Source: Planococcus circulans (GTDB lineage: Bacteria > Bacillota > Bacilli > Bacillales_A > Planococcaceae). From it: a stretch of 64,000 nt of DNA. The notes beneath the pieces were generated by a model. The model was not told the origin of the DNA, did not search any database, and worked only from the letters and a program-made list of their open reading frames with translations. The translations under genes were made by a program, and so were the position numbers. Positions 17,412 to 26,240 of this stretch are shown here, piece after piece. Position 1 is the first letter of the stretch; every line of letters starts with the position of its first letter. The DNA is taken from contig NZ_JAIQCL010000004.1 of NCBI RefSeq assembly GCF_020023385.1, forward strand, positions 124,001 to 188,000, given 5' to 3'.

Positions 17412-18143
17412 TTACTTGAAATGATAGCCTTTTTTCGCCAATACCTCTTTGATATCTTCACGACGAGGCTTGCCAAGAAAGTCTGCCATTTGTTGTGTCC
17501 AGGTGGCCGTCTTCTGGTTCGAGCCTCTGCTTGTATAATAGGATTGGATCGTGTTGTCGTATTCCGGCAGAATTGTTTCGTATTTGGCTTCATCGTAGTT
17601 ATTTTCGTGCAAGATGGCTTCAACCGGCAAACGCGGTTTGACGCCATTCGCTTCATTTGGCACCCCAACCGTCAGGCCATAAACCGGGAAGACGCCATCC
17701 GGCAAACCAACCAACTCACTGATGGCTTCCATGTTGTTCCGCACTCCTCCGATATAACAGATGCCGTAGCCTTTCGACTCAGCAGCAAGCGACAGGTTCT
17801 GGGCCAGCAAACCGACATCTGTCACCGCCACAATCAAATTTTCCGCCCGATCGAAGACGATATCCCGTCCCTGTATTTTACCTGCGTGCTGAAGGCGATT
17901 ATAGTCGGCGCACATCAGAAAGACTGCTCCTGCACCTTCCATTTGTTTGGCATTCTTGGATAGTTCGCCTAACTTTTTCCGTTTTTCAGGATCTGTTACC
18001 CAAACGATTGAATACGCCTGGACAAAATGGGAAGTGGCTGCATGCTGTGCTGCTTCGACCAGTTCACTGACTTCCTCCCGTGATAATTGCTTTTCTTTAT
18101 AATCCCGGACAGATGCATGTGCTTTCATTAATTCGATAACCAT
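17412..18143 (-). CDS. NADPH-dependent flavin nitroreductase (NfrA/NfsA type)
   Basis: A 243-residue FMN enzyme. The start at 18143 has AGAGGGG upstream; a frame eight residues longer does not. HASVRDYKEKQLSREEV (residues about 8-24), the FMN-contacting AAQHAATS, and GYGICYIGGVRNN (near 150) are characteristic of the NfsA/NfrA group. It reduces nitroaromatics, quinones or flavins by two electrons. It opens a likely operon with the next two genes. Confidence 0.85.
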   Translation of the reverse strand: MVIELMKAHASVRDYKEKQLSREEVSELVEAAQHAATSHFVQAYSIVWVTDPEKRKKLGELSKNAKQMEGAGAVFLMCADYNRLQHAGKIQGRDIVFDRAENLIVAVTDVGLLAQNLSLAAESKGYGICYIGGVRNNMEAISELVGLPDGVFPVYGLTVGVPNEANGVKPRLPVEAILHENNYDEAKYETILPEYDNTIQSYYTSRGSNQKTATWTQQMADFLGKPRREDIKEVLAKKGYHFK

Positions 18144-18249
18144 TGATTGTATCCCCTCTCTGTTCATTTCATCTATCGTACCAAATTCTTTGCCACGATA
18201 CTCTTTTAGTGATTTTTGCTACAATAGAACTTAATAGAGGTGAACCGAC

Positions 18250-18804
18250 TTGAAAAATACGAAGACCGCTTTTTCCATCCTTTTCTTGCTTATTCTTGGC
18301 GGTTTTTTGTTCATATGGCTGGAAAAGGAATTGGCGTTCCGTGAAGAGCTGGAACAGCGTCCTTTGCCCTCCGGCTTGCACCCCATTGTGGAAGAAAAAC
18401 GCGACTTGCTGGTTGCTCGTGCTGCTGAGATCGGCATTGATATCCTGATTACAGACGGCTACCGATCTCCTGAAGAACAGGACGGTCTGCACAGACAGGG
18501 CCGCAGTGCGTCGGGATCTATTGTTACGCACGCGGAAGGTGGCGAATCCTATCATAATTACGGACTCGCTATCGATTATGCACTGCGTCTTGATGACGGT
18601 TCGGTGGTGTGGGATATTACACGCGATGACAATGGCAACGGTGAAAGAGATTGGTTTGAAGTCGCCGCCATCGGCAAAAGCCTCGGCTTTGACTGGGGAG
18701 GCGACTGGCAGCGCTTTAAAGATTATCCTCACTTGGAAATGACTTTCGGTTTGTCGATTCGCGAGCTGCAGCAAGGGTGGCGCCCCGAAGATAAGATGGA
18801 GTAA
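18250..18804 (+). CDS. Peptidoglycan L,D-peptidase of the M15 family (CwlK/VanY type)
   Basis: A 184-residue protein with an N-terminal membrane anchor (residues 6-24) and a zinc peptidase domain. It starts at TTG (18250) after GAGGTG. Zinc ligands are seen in SYHNYGLAIDYAL (His and Asp, near 100-110) and in DYPHLEM (His near 165); TDGYRSPEEQDGL is the usual substrate-binding arginine motif. Family members cut L-Ala-D-Glu or D-Ala-D-Ala/X bonds in the cell wall. The exact bond is unknown. Confidence 0.82.
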   Translation: MKNTKTAFSILFLLILGGFLFIWLEKELAFREELEQRPLPSGLHPIVEEKRDLLVARAAEIGIDILITDGYRSPEEQDGLHRQGRSASGSIVTHAEGGESYHNYGLAIDYALRLDDGSVVWDITRDDNGNGERDWFEVAAIGKSLGFDWGGDWQRFKDYPHLEMTFGLSIRELQQGWRPEDKME

Positions 18805-18876
18805 CCCCGCGCTGCCCGTGTATCTTTTGTAACAGATAGCCCCGTTGTCCCGTCATATGTACAAAGGAGGCAGAAG

Positions 18877-19455
18877 GTGATGAAAACGATTATAGCAGCC
18901 TGTACACTCATTCCTGCCTTATTACTGACAGCCTGTGGAAATGATGAGACAGGAAAACAGCCAGCAGATGATTTATCTGATTTCACTGTAGCTGCTTCAC
19001 AGGCCGAGTCGGCAAAAGGTGATTTCATCTACCGCTTAGCTACCGAAAAAGAACAATATACCGAAGGTGAGAAAGTAGAGATTTACGCCGAGTTGGAGTA
19101 TACCGGTAAACAGGAAAGCATTGAAATTTCTCACGCCGCTTCTCCTTTCTATTTTCCTCTTCACGAAGAAACAAGGAATTATGCCGTCGAATATGCTATG
19201 AACGAACCACTTTTGACTACCCGCTTGATACAAGGTGAACCGCTGCAGGAATCCTATTCCGGCAGCGGCGGATACAGTGAAGCAGAAGATGTGGCCTATG
19301 TCGAATTTGTTCAGCGCATTATGGAGCAGGACTTTCCTGCTGGCTACTATAAAGTAAATGGTTATGCAGATTTCATAGTGGAAGCTGCCAATGGCTCAGC
19401 TGCCCCTTACGAAATCCATGCACAAATCGACTTTAAAGTAATTCCGGAAATTTGA
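18877..19455 (+). CDS. Secreted lipoprotein, unknown function
   Basis: A 192-residue protein with a lipoprotein signal peptide (MKTIIAACTLIPALLLTAC; lipidated Cys near residue 20). AAAGGAGG is well placed for either the GTG at 18877 or the adjacent ATG at 18880. The mature part looks like an immunoglobulin-like beta domain (YTEGEKVEIYAELEYTG, HAASPFYF, YKVNGYADF), similar in style to Bacillus lipoproteins with intracellular-proteinase-inhibitor-like folds. Function unknown. A terminator follows. Confidence 0.75.
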   Translation: MMKTIIAACTLIPALLLTACGNDETGKQPADDLSDFTVAASQAESAKGDFIYRLATEKEQYTEGEKVEIYAELEYTGKQESIEISHAASPFYFPLHEETRNYAVEYAMNEPLLTTRLIQGEPLQESYSGSGGYSEAEDVAYVEFVQRIMEQDFPAGYYKVNGYADFIVEAANGSAAPYEIHAQIDFKVIPEI

Positions 19456-19490
19456 AAGCAGCGCAGCCCAGTTGGGCCGCGCTGCTTTTT
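19455..19490 (+). terminator. Terminator of the lipoprotein gene
   Basis: AAAGCAGCGC / GCGCTGCTTT stem with an inner CCCA/TGGG extension and a T run. Confidence 0.85.
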
Positions 19491-19512
19491 ATCTGTTGCC
19501 AAAGCGGCAACC

Positions 19513-19872
19513 TTATCTATTGCTGCTGTAGTCAGTCAGGTAAGACAACGGCGTCAAGCAGTAAAGCTCTTCCGGACATCTTTGGGACACTTTAAATAGG
19601 TCCCAAAACAATTCTTCGGAAATTTCATACCGGTTTATCGAATCCGGCATTTTCTTTATCTTCGAAGCAGCCTGATCGACCTTCAGTTCTTCTATATCCA
19701 CCCAAACCGTTTTGTGCTCACCTTTATCTCCCGGTTCTCCTGCATAAAAAACCTCTACACTTGATCGTGCAAATAACGTCACAAAACATTCTCCAGCTTC
19801 TTCATGAGAACCCTTGGACCTTGAAAAATAAAAACGGACATCTTTTTGATCAGCAGATGGATTTTTTGACAT
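19513..19872 (-). CDS. Hypothetical protein, 119 residues
   Basis: A soluble protein read from an ATG at 19872 downstream of GAGAGGATG. It contains several aromatic and acidic residues (DVRFYFSRSKGSHEEAG, KTVWVDIEELKVDQ, ELFWDLFKVSQRCPEE) and ends near TPLSYLTD. No family is recognised and there is no signal or membrane segment. It has its own hairpins on both sides. The start is somewhat uncertain, since an upstream in-frame ATG adds 16 residues. Confidence 0.5.
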   Translation of the reverse strand: MSKNPSADQKDVRFYFSRSKGSHEEAGECFVTLFARSSVEVFYAGEPGDKGEHKTVWVDIEELKVDQAASKIKKMPDSINRYEISEELFWDLFKVSQRCPEELYCLTPLSYLTDYSSNR

Positions 19873-19923
19873 GACTCTATCATCCTCTCTGTTTTTAAAG
19901 ATATTGATCAAAATGAACAAACA

Positions 19924-19968
19924 AAAAAGCCGAAAAGCCCTCCCTCGGAGAGTTGCTTTTCGGCTTTA
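19924..19968. terminator. Hairpin upstream of the 119-residue gene
   Basis: AAAGCCGAAAAGC / GCTTTTCGGCTTT, a perfect 13-bp stem with A and T runs on both sides. It probably ends readthrough from the right. Confidence 0.6.
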
Positions 19969-20183
19969 CTGACAGCTCTAGTCTCTGCAGCATTTGACCA
20001 AGTGATTCAATTGTCTACTAGGGTAAAAAAAGAAATGTTTGTTTAGAAACGATCATGCGGAAACGCTATTGTTTTCCTGTTGCTTCTAGCTTACTGGAAT
20101 TTTCAGAATTAGTAAAGAGTCTTGTCCGAATAGTCTTTCAATTCAAATAGACTGCTTCCCTATTAGGATATTTTCAGCACACC
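19969..20183. other. Intergenic stretch without a recognised gene
   Basis: About 215 bp between two hairpins, part of the 380-bp gap between the 119-residue gene and the symporter gene. I see no reading frame with a ribosome-binding site, no repeat and no clear operator. Confidence 0.5.
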
Positions 20184-20222
20184 AAAACAGGAAGAAAGAA
20201 TCTGAGATTCTCTCTTCCTGTT
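20184..20222 (-). terminator. Terminator of the sodium:solute symporter operon
   Basis: A perfect 17-bp stem (AACAGGAAGAAAGAATC with GATTCTCTCTTCCTGTT, one wobble) with a three-base loop. On the minus strand it is followed by TTTTGG. Confidence 0.75.
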
Positions 20223-20254
20223 AATCTCACCGAATTAGTGAATTATTTGTTTGA

Positions 20255-21934
20255 TTACTTTGTCACTTTGGTCTCTTCCGGAGTTTCTTTCAGCCAAACT
20301 TCTCCATCTCTATAGACCATTTCCTCTGGATAGCGAAGATCCATAACTTCTTCCTGTGTTTCTTTCGAAGGTGCTTTAGTAGCCAATGAAACTACGATGA
20401 TGGTGATGATTGCCGCTGCAGCCCCAAATACTCCTGCACCTGTGTCGATGATGCCGAATAATGTAAAGCCGCCGTATTGGGCAGAGAAAATATAAATCAG
20501 TGTGACGGTCAATCCGACCAGCATTCCGGCAATTACACCCGGACCGTTCGCCCGTTTCCACCACACCCCTAAAATGAGTGCTGGGAAGAATGTTCCGGAA
20601 GCCAAGGCAAATGCCCATGCAACAATTTGGGTAATGGCGCCTGGAGGATCCAAAGCCACAATCCCAGCTGCGACAGTTGCAATAATGATGGACCAGCGGC
20701 CAACCAGTAGGCGTTTTCTTTCAGTCGCCTGTGGATTGATCGAACGGTAGTAAATATCCTGTGAAAGGGCTGCTGAAATAGCAATCATTAAACCACCCGC
20801 GGTAGAAAGGGCGGCGGCCATTGCGCCTGCCGCCATCAATCCGACGACGAAGACTCCGAGATTAGCAATTTCAGGGGTGGCCATAACAACGATATCACGG
20901 CTGATAACCAACTCAGCCCATTGCAGTATGCCATCTCCATTTGCATCCGCTATAGAAAGCTGTCCCGTATTGACCCAAGACGTGGTCCATGCCGGCAGAT
21001 CCGCAATCGATGAACCTGCGACTTGCGTCATCAGGATAAAACGGGAAAATGCGGCATAAGCAGGAGCTGAAAGGTAAAGCAAACCGATGAACAATAATGC
21101 CCATGCTCCACTCCAACGTGCTGCTTTCATGGTCGGAACTGTATAAAAACGGACAATAACGTGCGGAAGTCCCGCTGTTCCGGCCATCAAAGTAAACATT
21201 AAAGCTAAAAACTGCCAACGCGTCGCTTCAGTGAAAGGCACAACGTACTCTGAAATGCCTAATTGAACATCCAGTACTTGAAGTTCACTGACAATTTGAC
21301 CATAAGACAGCCATGGCAATGGATTGTTCGTCAGCTGCAGTGACATGAAGATGACGGGGATCAGGTAGGCAGTAATCAACACAAGGTATTGAGCTACCTG
21401 TGTCCAAGTGATTCCCTTCATCCCACCCAAAGCTGAGTAGAATGCGATTAGTGCCACACCAATCATCGTTCCAATCGCCGTATCCACTTCCAGCAGACGG
21501 CCGATTACCACCCCAGAACCTGAAAGCTGACCGATGGAATAAGTGAAACTGATGATGATTGTAGCTACAGCCGCAATCAGGCGAGCTGTGCTGCTATTAT
21601 ACCGATCCCCGATAAACTCTGGTACCGTATAACGGCCAGACTTTCTCAATTGGGGAGCGAGCAGGAAGGTCAACAGCAAATATCCGCCTGTCCAACCCAT
21701 AATATAAGCAAGCCCATCATAGCCCAGAAGCATGACTGTGCCTGCCATCCCAATAAAGGAGGCAGCACTCATCCAGTCGGCACCGATTGCCATCCCGTTG
21801 AAGACAGCCGGTACATTTCGTCCTGCTACATAAAAGTCCGATGTTTTTTTGGCTAAGTTATAGAAAGCGATTCCGATATACAGCCCGAAAGTCGCTAATA
21901 TAAGGCCCAGTGATACAAGAAATTGTGTATCCAT
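20255..21934 (-). CDS. Sodium:solute symporter large subunit (VC_2705/TIGR03648 type, ActP-like)
   Basis: A 559-residue SSS-family protein with about 13 membrane helices. Its partner, a small DUF4212 subunit, is encoded just upstream, the arrangement that defines the VC_2705 subfamily. Motifs include FYVAGRNVPAVFNGMAIGAD, the SSS signature in LGGMKGITWTQVAQY and GAMAAALSTAGGL. Residues 330-341 (DANGDGILQWAE) form a textbook EF-hand loop in an extramembrane segment. Members take up acetate or other small monocarboxylates. A cre-like site upstream of the operon fits a catabolic role. The substrate is inferred. Confidence 0.85.
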   Translation of the reverse strand: MDTQFLVSLGLILATFGLYIGIAFYNLAKKTSDFYVAGRNVPAVFNGMAIGADWMSAASFIGMAGTVMLLGYDGLAYIMGWTGGYLLLTFLLAPQLRKSGRYTVPEFIGDRYNSSTARLIAAVATIIISFTYSIGQLSGSGVVIGRLLEVDTAIGTMIGVALIAFYSALGGMKGITWTQVAQYLVLITAYLIPVIFMSLQLTNNPLPWLSYGQIVSELQVLDVQLGISEYVVPFTEATRWQFLALMFTLMAGTAGLPHVIVRFYTVPTMKAARWSGAWALLFIGLLYLSAPAYAAFSRFILMTQVAGSSIADLPAWTTSWVNTGQLSIADANGDGILQWAELVISRDIVVMATPEIANLGVFVVGLMAAGAMAAALSTAGGLMIAISAALSQDIYYRSINPQATERKRLLVGRWSIIIATVAAGIVALDPPGAITQIVAWAFALASGTFFPALILGVWWKRANGPGVIAGMLVGLTVTLIYIFSAQYGGFTLFGIIDTGAGVFGAAAAIITIIVVSLATKAPSKETQEEVMDLRYPEEMVYRDGEVWLKETPEETKVTK

Positions 21935-22018
21935 TGCGTTTCCCCCTTTTCAAGTCATAAGAAATTTTACCTGGATGCTTTTTCGCCTTCTTTTTTGAAG
22001 TACTTATGCAGCTGGCGA

Positions 22019-22300
22019 TTATTTCTTTTTGCCTTGATCCAGGCCGAATTTTTTATCGATGCGGTCATTGATTATGGCATTGATGAATAATAAGAAGATG
22101 AAGATCAATACGGCTCCCTGCGCTCCCATGAAATAATGGAAAGGAAATCCGTTTATGCTGAAACCGGAAAGTTCTTCTGCAAAAAAGACTACCACGAAGG
22201 AAGCACTAAATCCGATAAGTAAATAAATGACCACTAAGGTTGTACGGATACGGAAATAAGCATCTGCATCTTTTTTATCAATCTTTCTCAAGAGCTTCAC
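22019..22300 (-). CDS. Sodium:solute symporter small subunit (DUF4212, TIGR03647)
   Basis: A 93-residue protein with two membrane helices (residues about 20-42 and 58-80) and charged ends, including DADAYFRIRTTLVVIYLLIG and the GFPFHYFMGAQGA segment typical of DUF4212. It is always found next to a VC_2705-type symporter and is presumed to be its accessory subunit. It lies between a 61-residue membrane protein and the large subunit gene, all in one direction. Confidence 0.85.
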   Translation of the reverse strand: MKLLRKIDKKDADAYFRIRTTLVVIYLLIGFSASFVVVFFAEELSGFSINGFPFHYFMGAQGAVLIFIFLLFINAIINDRIDKKFGLDQGKKK

Positions 22301-22336
22301 CCCATTCTTTTAATGATGAGCCGACTGCTTTGTCGT

Positions 22337-22522
22337 TCAGCCTTTCAAGTAAAAAATGAATCGGATTGTTTCCATGAACGGTAAAGGAACCATAATGACC
22401 TTTACCAGCATAAAGGCAAAAATTGACCCGAAAGGTACTAGGAAAAAAAGCGGTTTCCGCTTTTTTAACCCTGTCACGACAGAAAGCACCGTAATCAAAC
22501 CAAAAGCGATTACCCAGATCAT
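22337..22522 (-). CDS. Small membrane protein in the symporter operon
   Basis: A 61-residue protein with two hydrophobic helices (residues 1-18 and 25-48) joined by a KKRKP loop. Its start has AAAGGGGG upstream. It is the first gene of the symporter operon, 36 bp before the DUF4212 gene. No family name is known to me. A role as an extra subunit or assembly factor is possible but unproven. Confidence 0.65.
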   Translation of the reverse strand: MIWVIAFGLITVLSVVTGLKKRKPLFFLVPFGSIFAFMLVKVIMVPLPFMETIRFIFYLKG

Positions 22523-22541
22523 TTTAATCCCCCTTTAAATT

Positions 22542-22555
22542 TGAAAGCGTCTTCA
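22542..22555. promoter_or_regulatory. Candidate cre operator of the symporter operon
   Basis: TGAAAGCGTCTTCA lies 20 bases upstream of the first start codon and matches the cre consensus except for one position. It suggests CcpA repression of monocarboxylate uptake during growth on preferred sugars. Confidence 0.6.
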
Positions 22556-22807
22556 TTTTAAATATGCACAGCTTTGTTAAAATTATCTTTCTCACTCCTC
22601 CTTACCATTTTTAGTATTTTTTAGCACTTCCAAGTTTTAATTATTCTAAACTTTCGAACTATTGTCAACAGTTTTTTTGGTCCGAAAGGATATAGAGAAT
22701 GCTCCAAACAATTAAAAAGAACGGCCGTTTAAGCAACCACTCACTTAATCGGACGTTCTTCTAATTTACAGCCAACACATTAAACTGACCTAAGCTGGTC
22801 TTTCTCT

Positions 22808-23800
22808 TTATTCGCCATGTGCCCAGGCAATGCGTGGGTCGATTTTTCTTGTCATACGAACCATAACTGGCTGAAAGCCCATTCTTGGCCAAAAGTATGA
22901 GGCCAATTGGTTAGGTGTATGCCAATCCGCATATATATATTCATATCCCTGTTTCTTCATTTCATTGAAGCAGTGATTGGCTAACGCACGCCCCACTCCT
23001 TTTCCCCGTAGATCCGGGTTTGTCGATGCGGCAGGAAGCTCCGCACAATTCTCAGGCATCACCAGACTCATTGGTTCGTCTTTCCTGAAATAAACATGGA
23101 AGCCGGCAATTCGGTCTCCTTGCTCCGCCACCCAAAGATAAGCATCCTGATTCTCGGTTAATGCCTCGTAGTTTTTTTTGACATCTTCCAATGTTTCTCT
23201 TGTGATGGGCAGCCATGAAGGAGCCGCTGCCTGATGAATGCTGTTCCACATGCCCATTTTCTTCAGCAGCGGTGCATCTTCCTTACTGCCTTTTCGGAAT
23301 TCCAGATTTGGAAGAGTTCCATTTTCCGGTTCAAAATCATCAAGGGACAGTATCCCGTACTTCTGATCAAAACTGAAAGACTGATCCAGCCACTGATCGA
23401 TTACCGCTTCATTGCCGAGAGGAGCCATCAGCATGTGATGGAAATAACCGTGCTTGACCCATTCAGCGCCGGCATCAGCGTACAGCAGCCTCAATAGCCG
23501 GGGATTTTCATGTTCGCTGATGGCGATGGATTCATAATCCATCCAGACATAGCGGCCATGCTTGGCATCCTCCTTGAATTCATAAAGCAAATAACCGATG
23601 ACATCGATGCCCCTGACTGCAACAATGCCGCTGATGAAAGGACGTTCCAATATTTTTCTCAGGACCGCTTCCGTATCATCAATCTCTTCAAATCTTGAAG
23701 GTAGAAAGTTGAAGATTTTCCGCTCCCGTTCATGCCGCTTCGCGAGCAGTACGGACATCTGCCGAATATGTTTTTCTTCCATCCCTGTAATTTGAATCAT
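22808..23800 (-). CDS. Tandem GNAT acetyltransferase
   Basis: A 330-residue protein built of two GNAT-like halves. The C-terminal half keeps the acetyl-CoA pyrophosphate-binding motif in NPDLRGKGVGRALANHC (near 270) and a YFWPRMGF segment. The N-terminal half (residues 1-150) is more degenerate. The acceptor is unknown. It begins six bases after the stop codon of the Dph6-like gene and is probably cotranscribed with it. Confidence 0.75.
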   Translation of the reverse strand: MIQITGMEEKHIRQMSVLLAKRHERERKIFNFLPSRFEEIDDTEAVLRKILERPFISGIVAVRGIDVIGYLLYEFKEDAKHGRYVWMDYESIAISEHENPRLLRLLYADAGAEWVKHGYFHHMLMAPLGNEAVIDQWLDQSFSFDQKYGILSLDDFEPENGTLPNLEFRKGSKEDAPLLKKMGMWNSIHQAAAPSWLPITRETLEDVKKNYEALTENQDAYLWVAEQGDRIAGFHVYFRKDEPMSLVMPENCAELPAASTNPDLRGKGVGRALANHCFNEMKKQGYEYIYADWHTPNQLASYFWPRMGFQPVMVRMTRKIDPRIAWAHGE

Positions 23801-23806
23801 CCACGA

Positions 23807-24469
23807 TCACTCCTCTGAATGAAGTTTCACTTCCAATATCCCGTAATTACCGGCTCTCACCTTTTCACCAAACCGAACCGGAACCGGCTCTACAAAAATC
23901 GGTCCATCGATGATCATCGTATGGAACTCCCCTTCTTCTCCACAGGCATCCACGCCTGCAGCTTCCAGTTCATCGATTAACCCGTGTGTAAATTCCCGTC
24001 CCAAAAACTTCTCATCCAGCCGCTTGGTATCGACTACGGTGATGACAGCCCGAAAACCTTCATCAATCAATTCCTGCAATATTTTTTTGCGCGGCTCCTG
24101 CCACAACGGATGACTGACGCCCATATCAGCTTCTGCACTGACTTTTTGCACCCATTCTAAATGGTCCTGCAAATCGATGTCGCCATAAACGCCCATATCG
24201 ATGCCCTGCGTTTTAAAGTTCTTCAACTGCTCGATGAATTCCTTTTCATATCCCGACCAACTGGCCTTTCCGATAACCAAAGGCAAACCCATCCGCTCAG
24301 CCTGCGCTTCCATGACTTCCATCGGCAGCCCGTGCGATCGTGATTTGGTGCCATCTTCTTCAAACATGGTGAATAAGGCGATCGGCACATGCCCTTGCAG
24401 TACCGCCCGGTAATAAGCTAGTGCTGAATCTTTTCCGCCGCTCCATGACATTACAAATGATTTTTGCAT
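23807..24469 (-). CDS. Dph6-like ATP pyrophosphatase (diphthine-ammonia-ligase family)
   Basis: A 220-residue protein with the PP-loop SGGKDSALAYYRA at residues 10-22 and the family motif CGEEGEFHTMI near 185. Eukaryotic and archaeal relatives amidate diphthine on EF-2; bacteria lack diphthamide, so this homologue must have another substrate, perhaps in an amidation using ATP and ammonia. It is paired with a GNAT gene downstream. The family assignment is firm and the function is not. Confidence 0.78.
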   Translation of the reverse strand: MQKSFVMSWSGGKDSALAYYRAVLQGHVPIALFTMFEEDGTKSRSHGLPMEVMEAQAERMGLPLVIGKASWSGYEKEFIEQLKNFKTQGIDMGVYGDIDLQDHLEWVQKVSAEADMGVSHPLWQEPRKKILQELIDEGFRAVITVVDTKRLDEKFLGREFTHGLIDELEAAGVDACGEEGEFHTMIIDGPIFVEPVPVRFGEKVRAGNYGILEVKLHSEE

Positions 24470-24692
24470 AATGCACCTCTTCTTTTCTAATTCGCTATTG
24501 CTGTAACTAGTTCGCCATTACTTGATCAAAACCCTTTTACAGCAGACGATTTTGACGTTTTGAAATTGCTGGCAGGCCTCTTCAGCTGAACAGAATTATC
24601 TTCTACCCCGCCAAACTCCTTTATCTTCTGTTCACCTGTTTAACACGTGAAAGCACAGGGAAAACTTTATTAAATACAAAGGAGGCAGATGA

Positions 24693-26141
24693 ATGCAACA
24701 GCATCGATTATATGTGAACGGCAAGTATACCGACTCCACAGGAACAGAATGGATTGACATTATCAACCCTTCAACAGAAGAGATTATATCGCAGATCCCT
24801 AAAGGAACCAAAGAAGATGTCGATCGTGCAGTAGAGGCCGCATTCAAGGCGCAAAAAGCATGGGAGCTCACACCGAACATCGAACGCGGCAAAATTGTCC
24901 GCAAGCTTGGAGACAAAATCGCTGAAAAACGCGATACATTTATTGACCTGCTGCAGGAAGAACAGGGAAAAAGCTATGAACTGGCTAGCGGCGAAGTCGA
25001 TCTTGCCATTGATTATTTCCATTACATGTCTGAATGGGCACGGCGGATCGAAGGTGAAATCCTGCCGAGCGATCGTCCAAATGAAAATATCTTCATCTAC
25101 AAAAAACCGATCGGGGTGGTAGCCGGCATCGTTCCCTGGAACTTCCCGGTCTTCATCCTCGCCAGAAAAGTAGCGACTGCTCTTGTCACCGGCTGTACGC
25201 TTGTCCTGAAACCAAGTCAGCAAACACCCAATACCGCTATGGAATTCACAAAGATCATCGATGAGATGAAGGAGATTCCAGCAGGTGTCTATAATGTAGT
25301 AACCGGAACCGGCTCCGAAATCGGCAACGCACTCGCTTCACATGAAAAAGTGCAACTGGTCACCATGACCGGCAGTGTTCCAGCAGGTACGAAAGTGATG
25401 GAGGCCGCCGCGAAAAACATCACCAAAGTCAATTTGGAATTGGGTGGCAAAGCTCCCGCCATCGTCACTCAAAACGCAGATCTTGATCTGGCAGCTCAAG
25501 CCATCGCCACTTCACGGCTCGCAAACAATGGCCAAGCCTGCACAAATGCAGAAAGGGTCTACGTTCACGATAGCGTCGCAGAGGAATTCACGAAAAAGCT
25601 CACTGCTGTTTTTGAATCACAGGTTATGGGAGACCCGCGTCAGAACAAAGAAGCGGACATGGGCCCACTTGTCAGCCAGGACCGGCTCGACACTGTCCAT
25701 GACATGGTCAAACAAGCCGTAACCGAAGGTGCCACTGTGGCAATCGGTGGTGAACGCGACAGCAGCCAATCCGGATTTTTCTACAAACCCACCATCCTGA
25801 CAAATGTGGTACACGATTCAGCGATCATCCGGGATGAAATTTTCGGTCCTGTGCTGCCGGTCACCACTTACAGCACGCTGGAGGAAGCCATTGAAAAAGC
25901 GAACGACACAGAATTCGGCCTATCCTCATCTGTTTATACAAATGATTTGAACGAAGCCATGCAGGTCGTTAATGAAATGAAGTTTGGCGAAACCTATGTG
26001 AACCGCGAGAACTTTGAAGCCATACAGGGCTATCACGCCGGAATGCGCAAGTCGGGACTCGGCGGTGCAGATGGCAAGCATGGCATGGAAGATTTTCTAG
26101 TCACGCAAGTGGTTTACATGCAATATAAAAACAATAACTAA
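24693..26141 (+). CDS. aldA: Aldehyde dehydrogenase AldA (lactaldehyde/glycolaldehyde type)
   Basis: A 482-residue NAD-dependent aldehyde dehydrogenase. The ATG at 24693 follows AAAGGAGG. The cofactor-binding segment GIVPWNFPVF (near 140), the general base in LELGGKAPAIV (near 250) and the nucleophile in NNGQACTNAERV (Cys near 285) are intact. Similarity to E. coli AldA extends over the whole length, including GETYVNRENFEA and the C-terminal GGADGKHG segment, so oxidation of lactaldehyde, glycolaldehyde or related short aldehydes is likely. It is monocistronic with its own terminator. Confidence 0.85.
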   Translation: MQQHRLYVNGKYTDSTGTEWIDIINPSTEEIISQIPKGTKEDVDRAVEAAFKAQKAWELTPNIERGKIVRKLGDKIAEKRDTFIDLLQEEQGKSYELASGEVDLAIDYFHYMSEWARRIEGEILPSDRPNENIFIYKKPIGVVAGIVPWNFPVFILARKVATALVTGCTLVLKPSQQTPNTAMEFTKIIDEMKEIPAGVYNVVTGTGSEIGNALASHEKVQLVTMTGSVPAGTKVMEAAAKNITKVNLELGGKAPAIVTQNADLDLAAQAIATSRLANNGQACTNAERVYVHDSVAEEFTKKLTAVFESQVMGDPRQNKEADMGPLVSQDRLDTVHDMVKQAVTEGATVAIGGERDSSQSGFFYKPTILTNVVHDSAIIRDEIFGPVLPVTTYSTLEEAIEKANDTEFGLSSSVYTNDLNEAMQVVNEMKFGETYVNRENFEAIQGYHAGMRKSGLGGADGKHGMEDFLVTQVVYMQYKNNN

Positions 26142-26144
26142 ACG

Positions 26145-26183
26145 AAAAAAACTCTCTTCCTATAGAAAGGAAGAGAGTTTTTT
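26145..26183 (+). terminator. Terminator of aldA
   Basis: AAAAAAACTCTCTTCC / GGAAGAGAGTTTTTT, a 15-bp stem with an 8-base loop. Confidence 0.85.
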
Positions 26184-26240
26184 AGATAGAGAGCGTTTCC
26201 TCTCTGCAGCCGAGTAAGTCCCGGCCGCTTCCATCTTAGT

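Noticed and set aside
22560-22640. A 23-codon frame (GTG start) just before the symporter operon, near AAGGAGG
   Set aside because: The ribosome-binding site is only one base from the GTG and the peptide has no recognisable feature. It could be a leader but the support is too weak.
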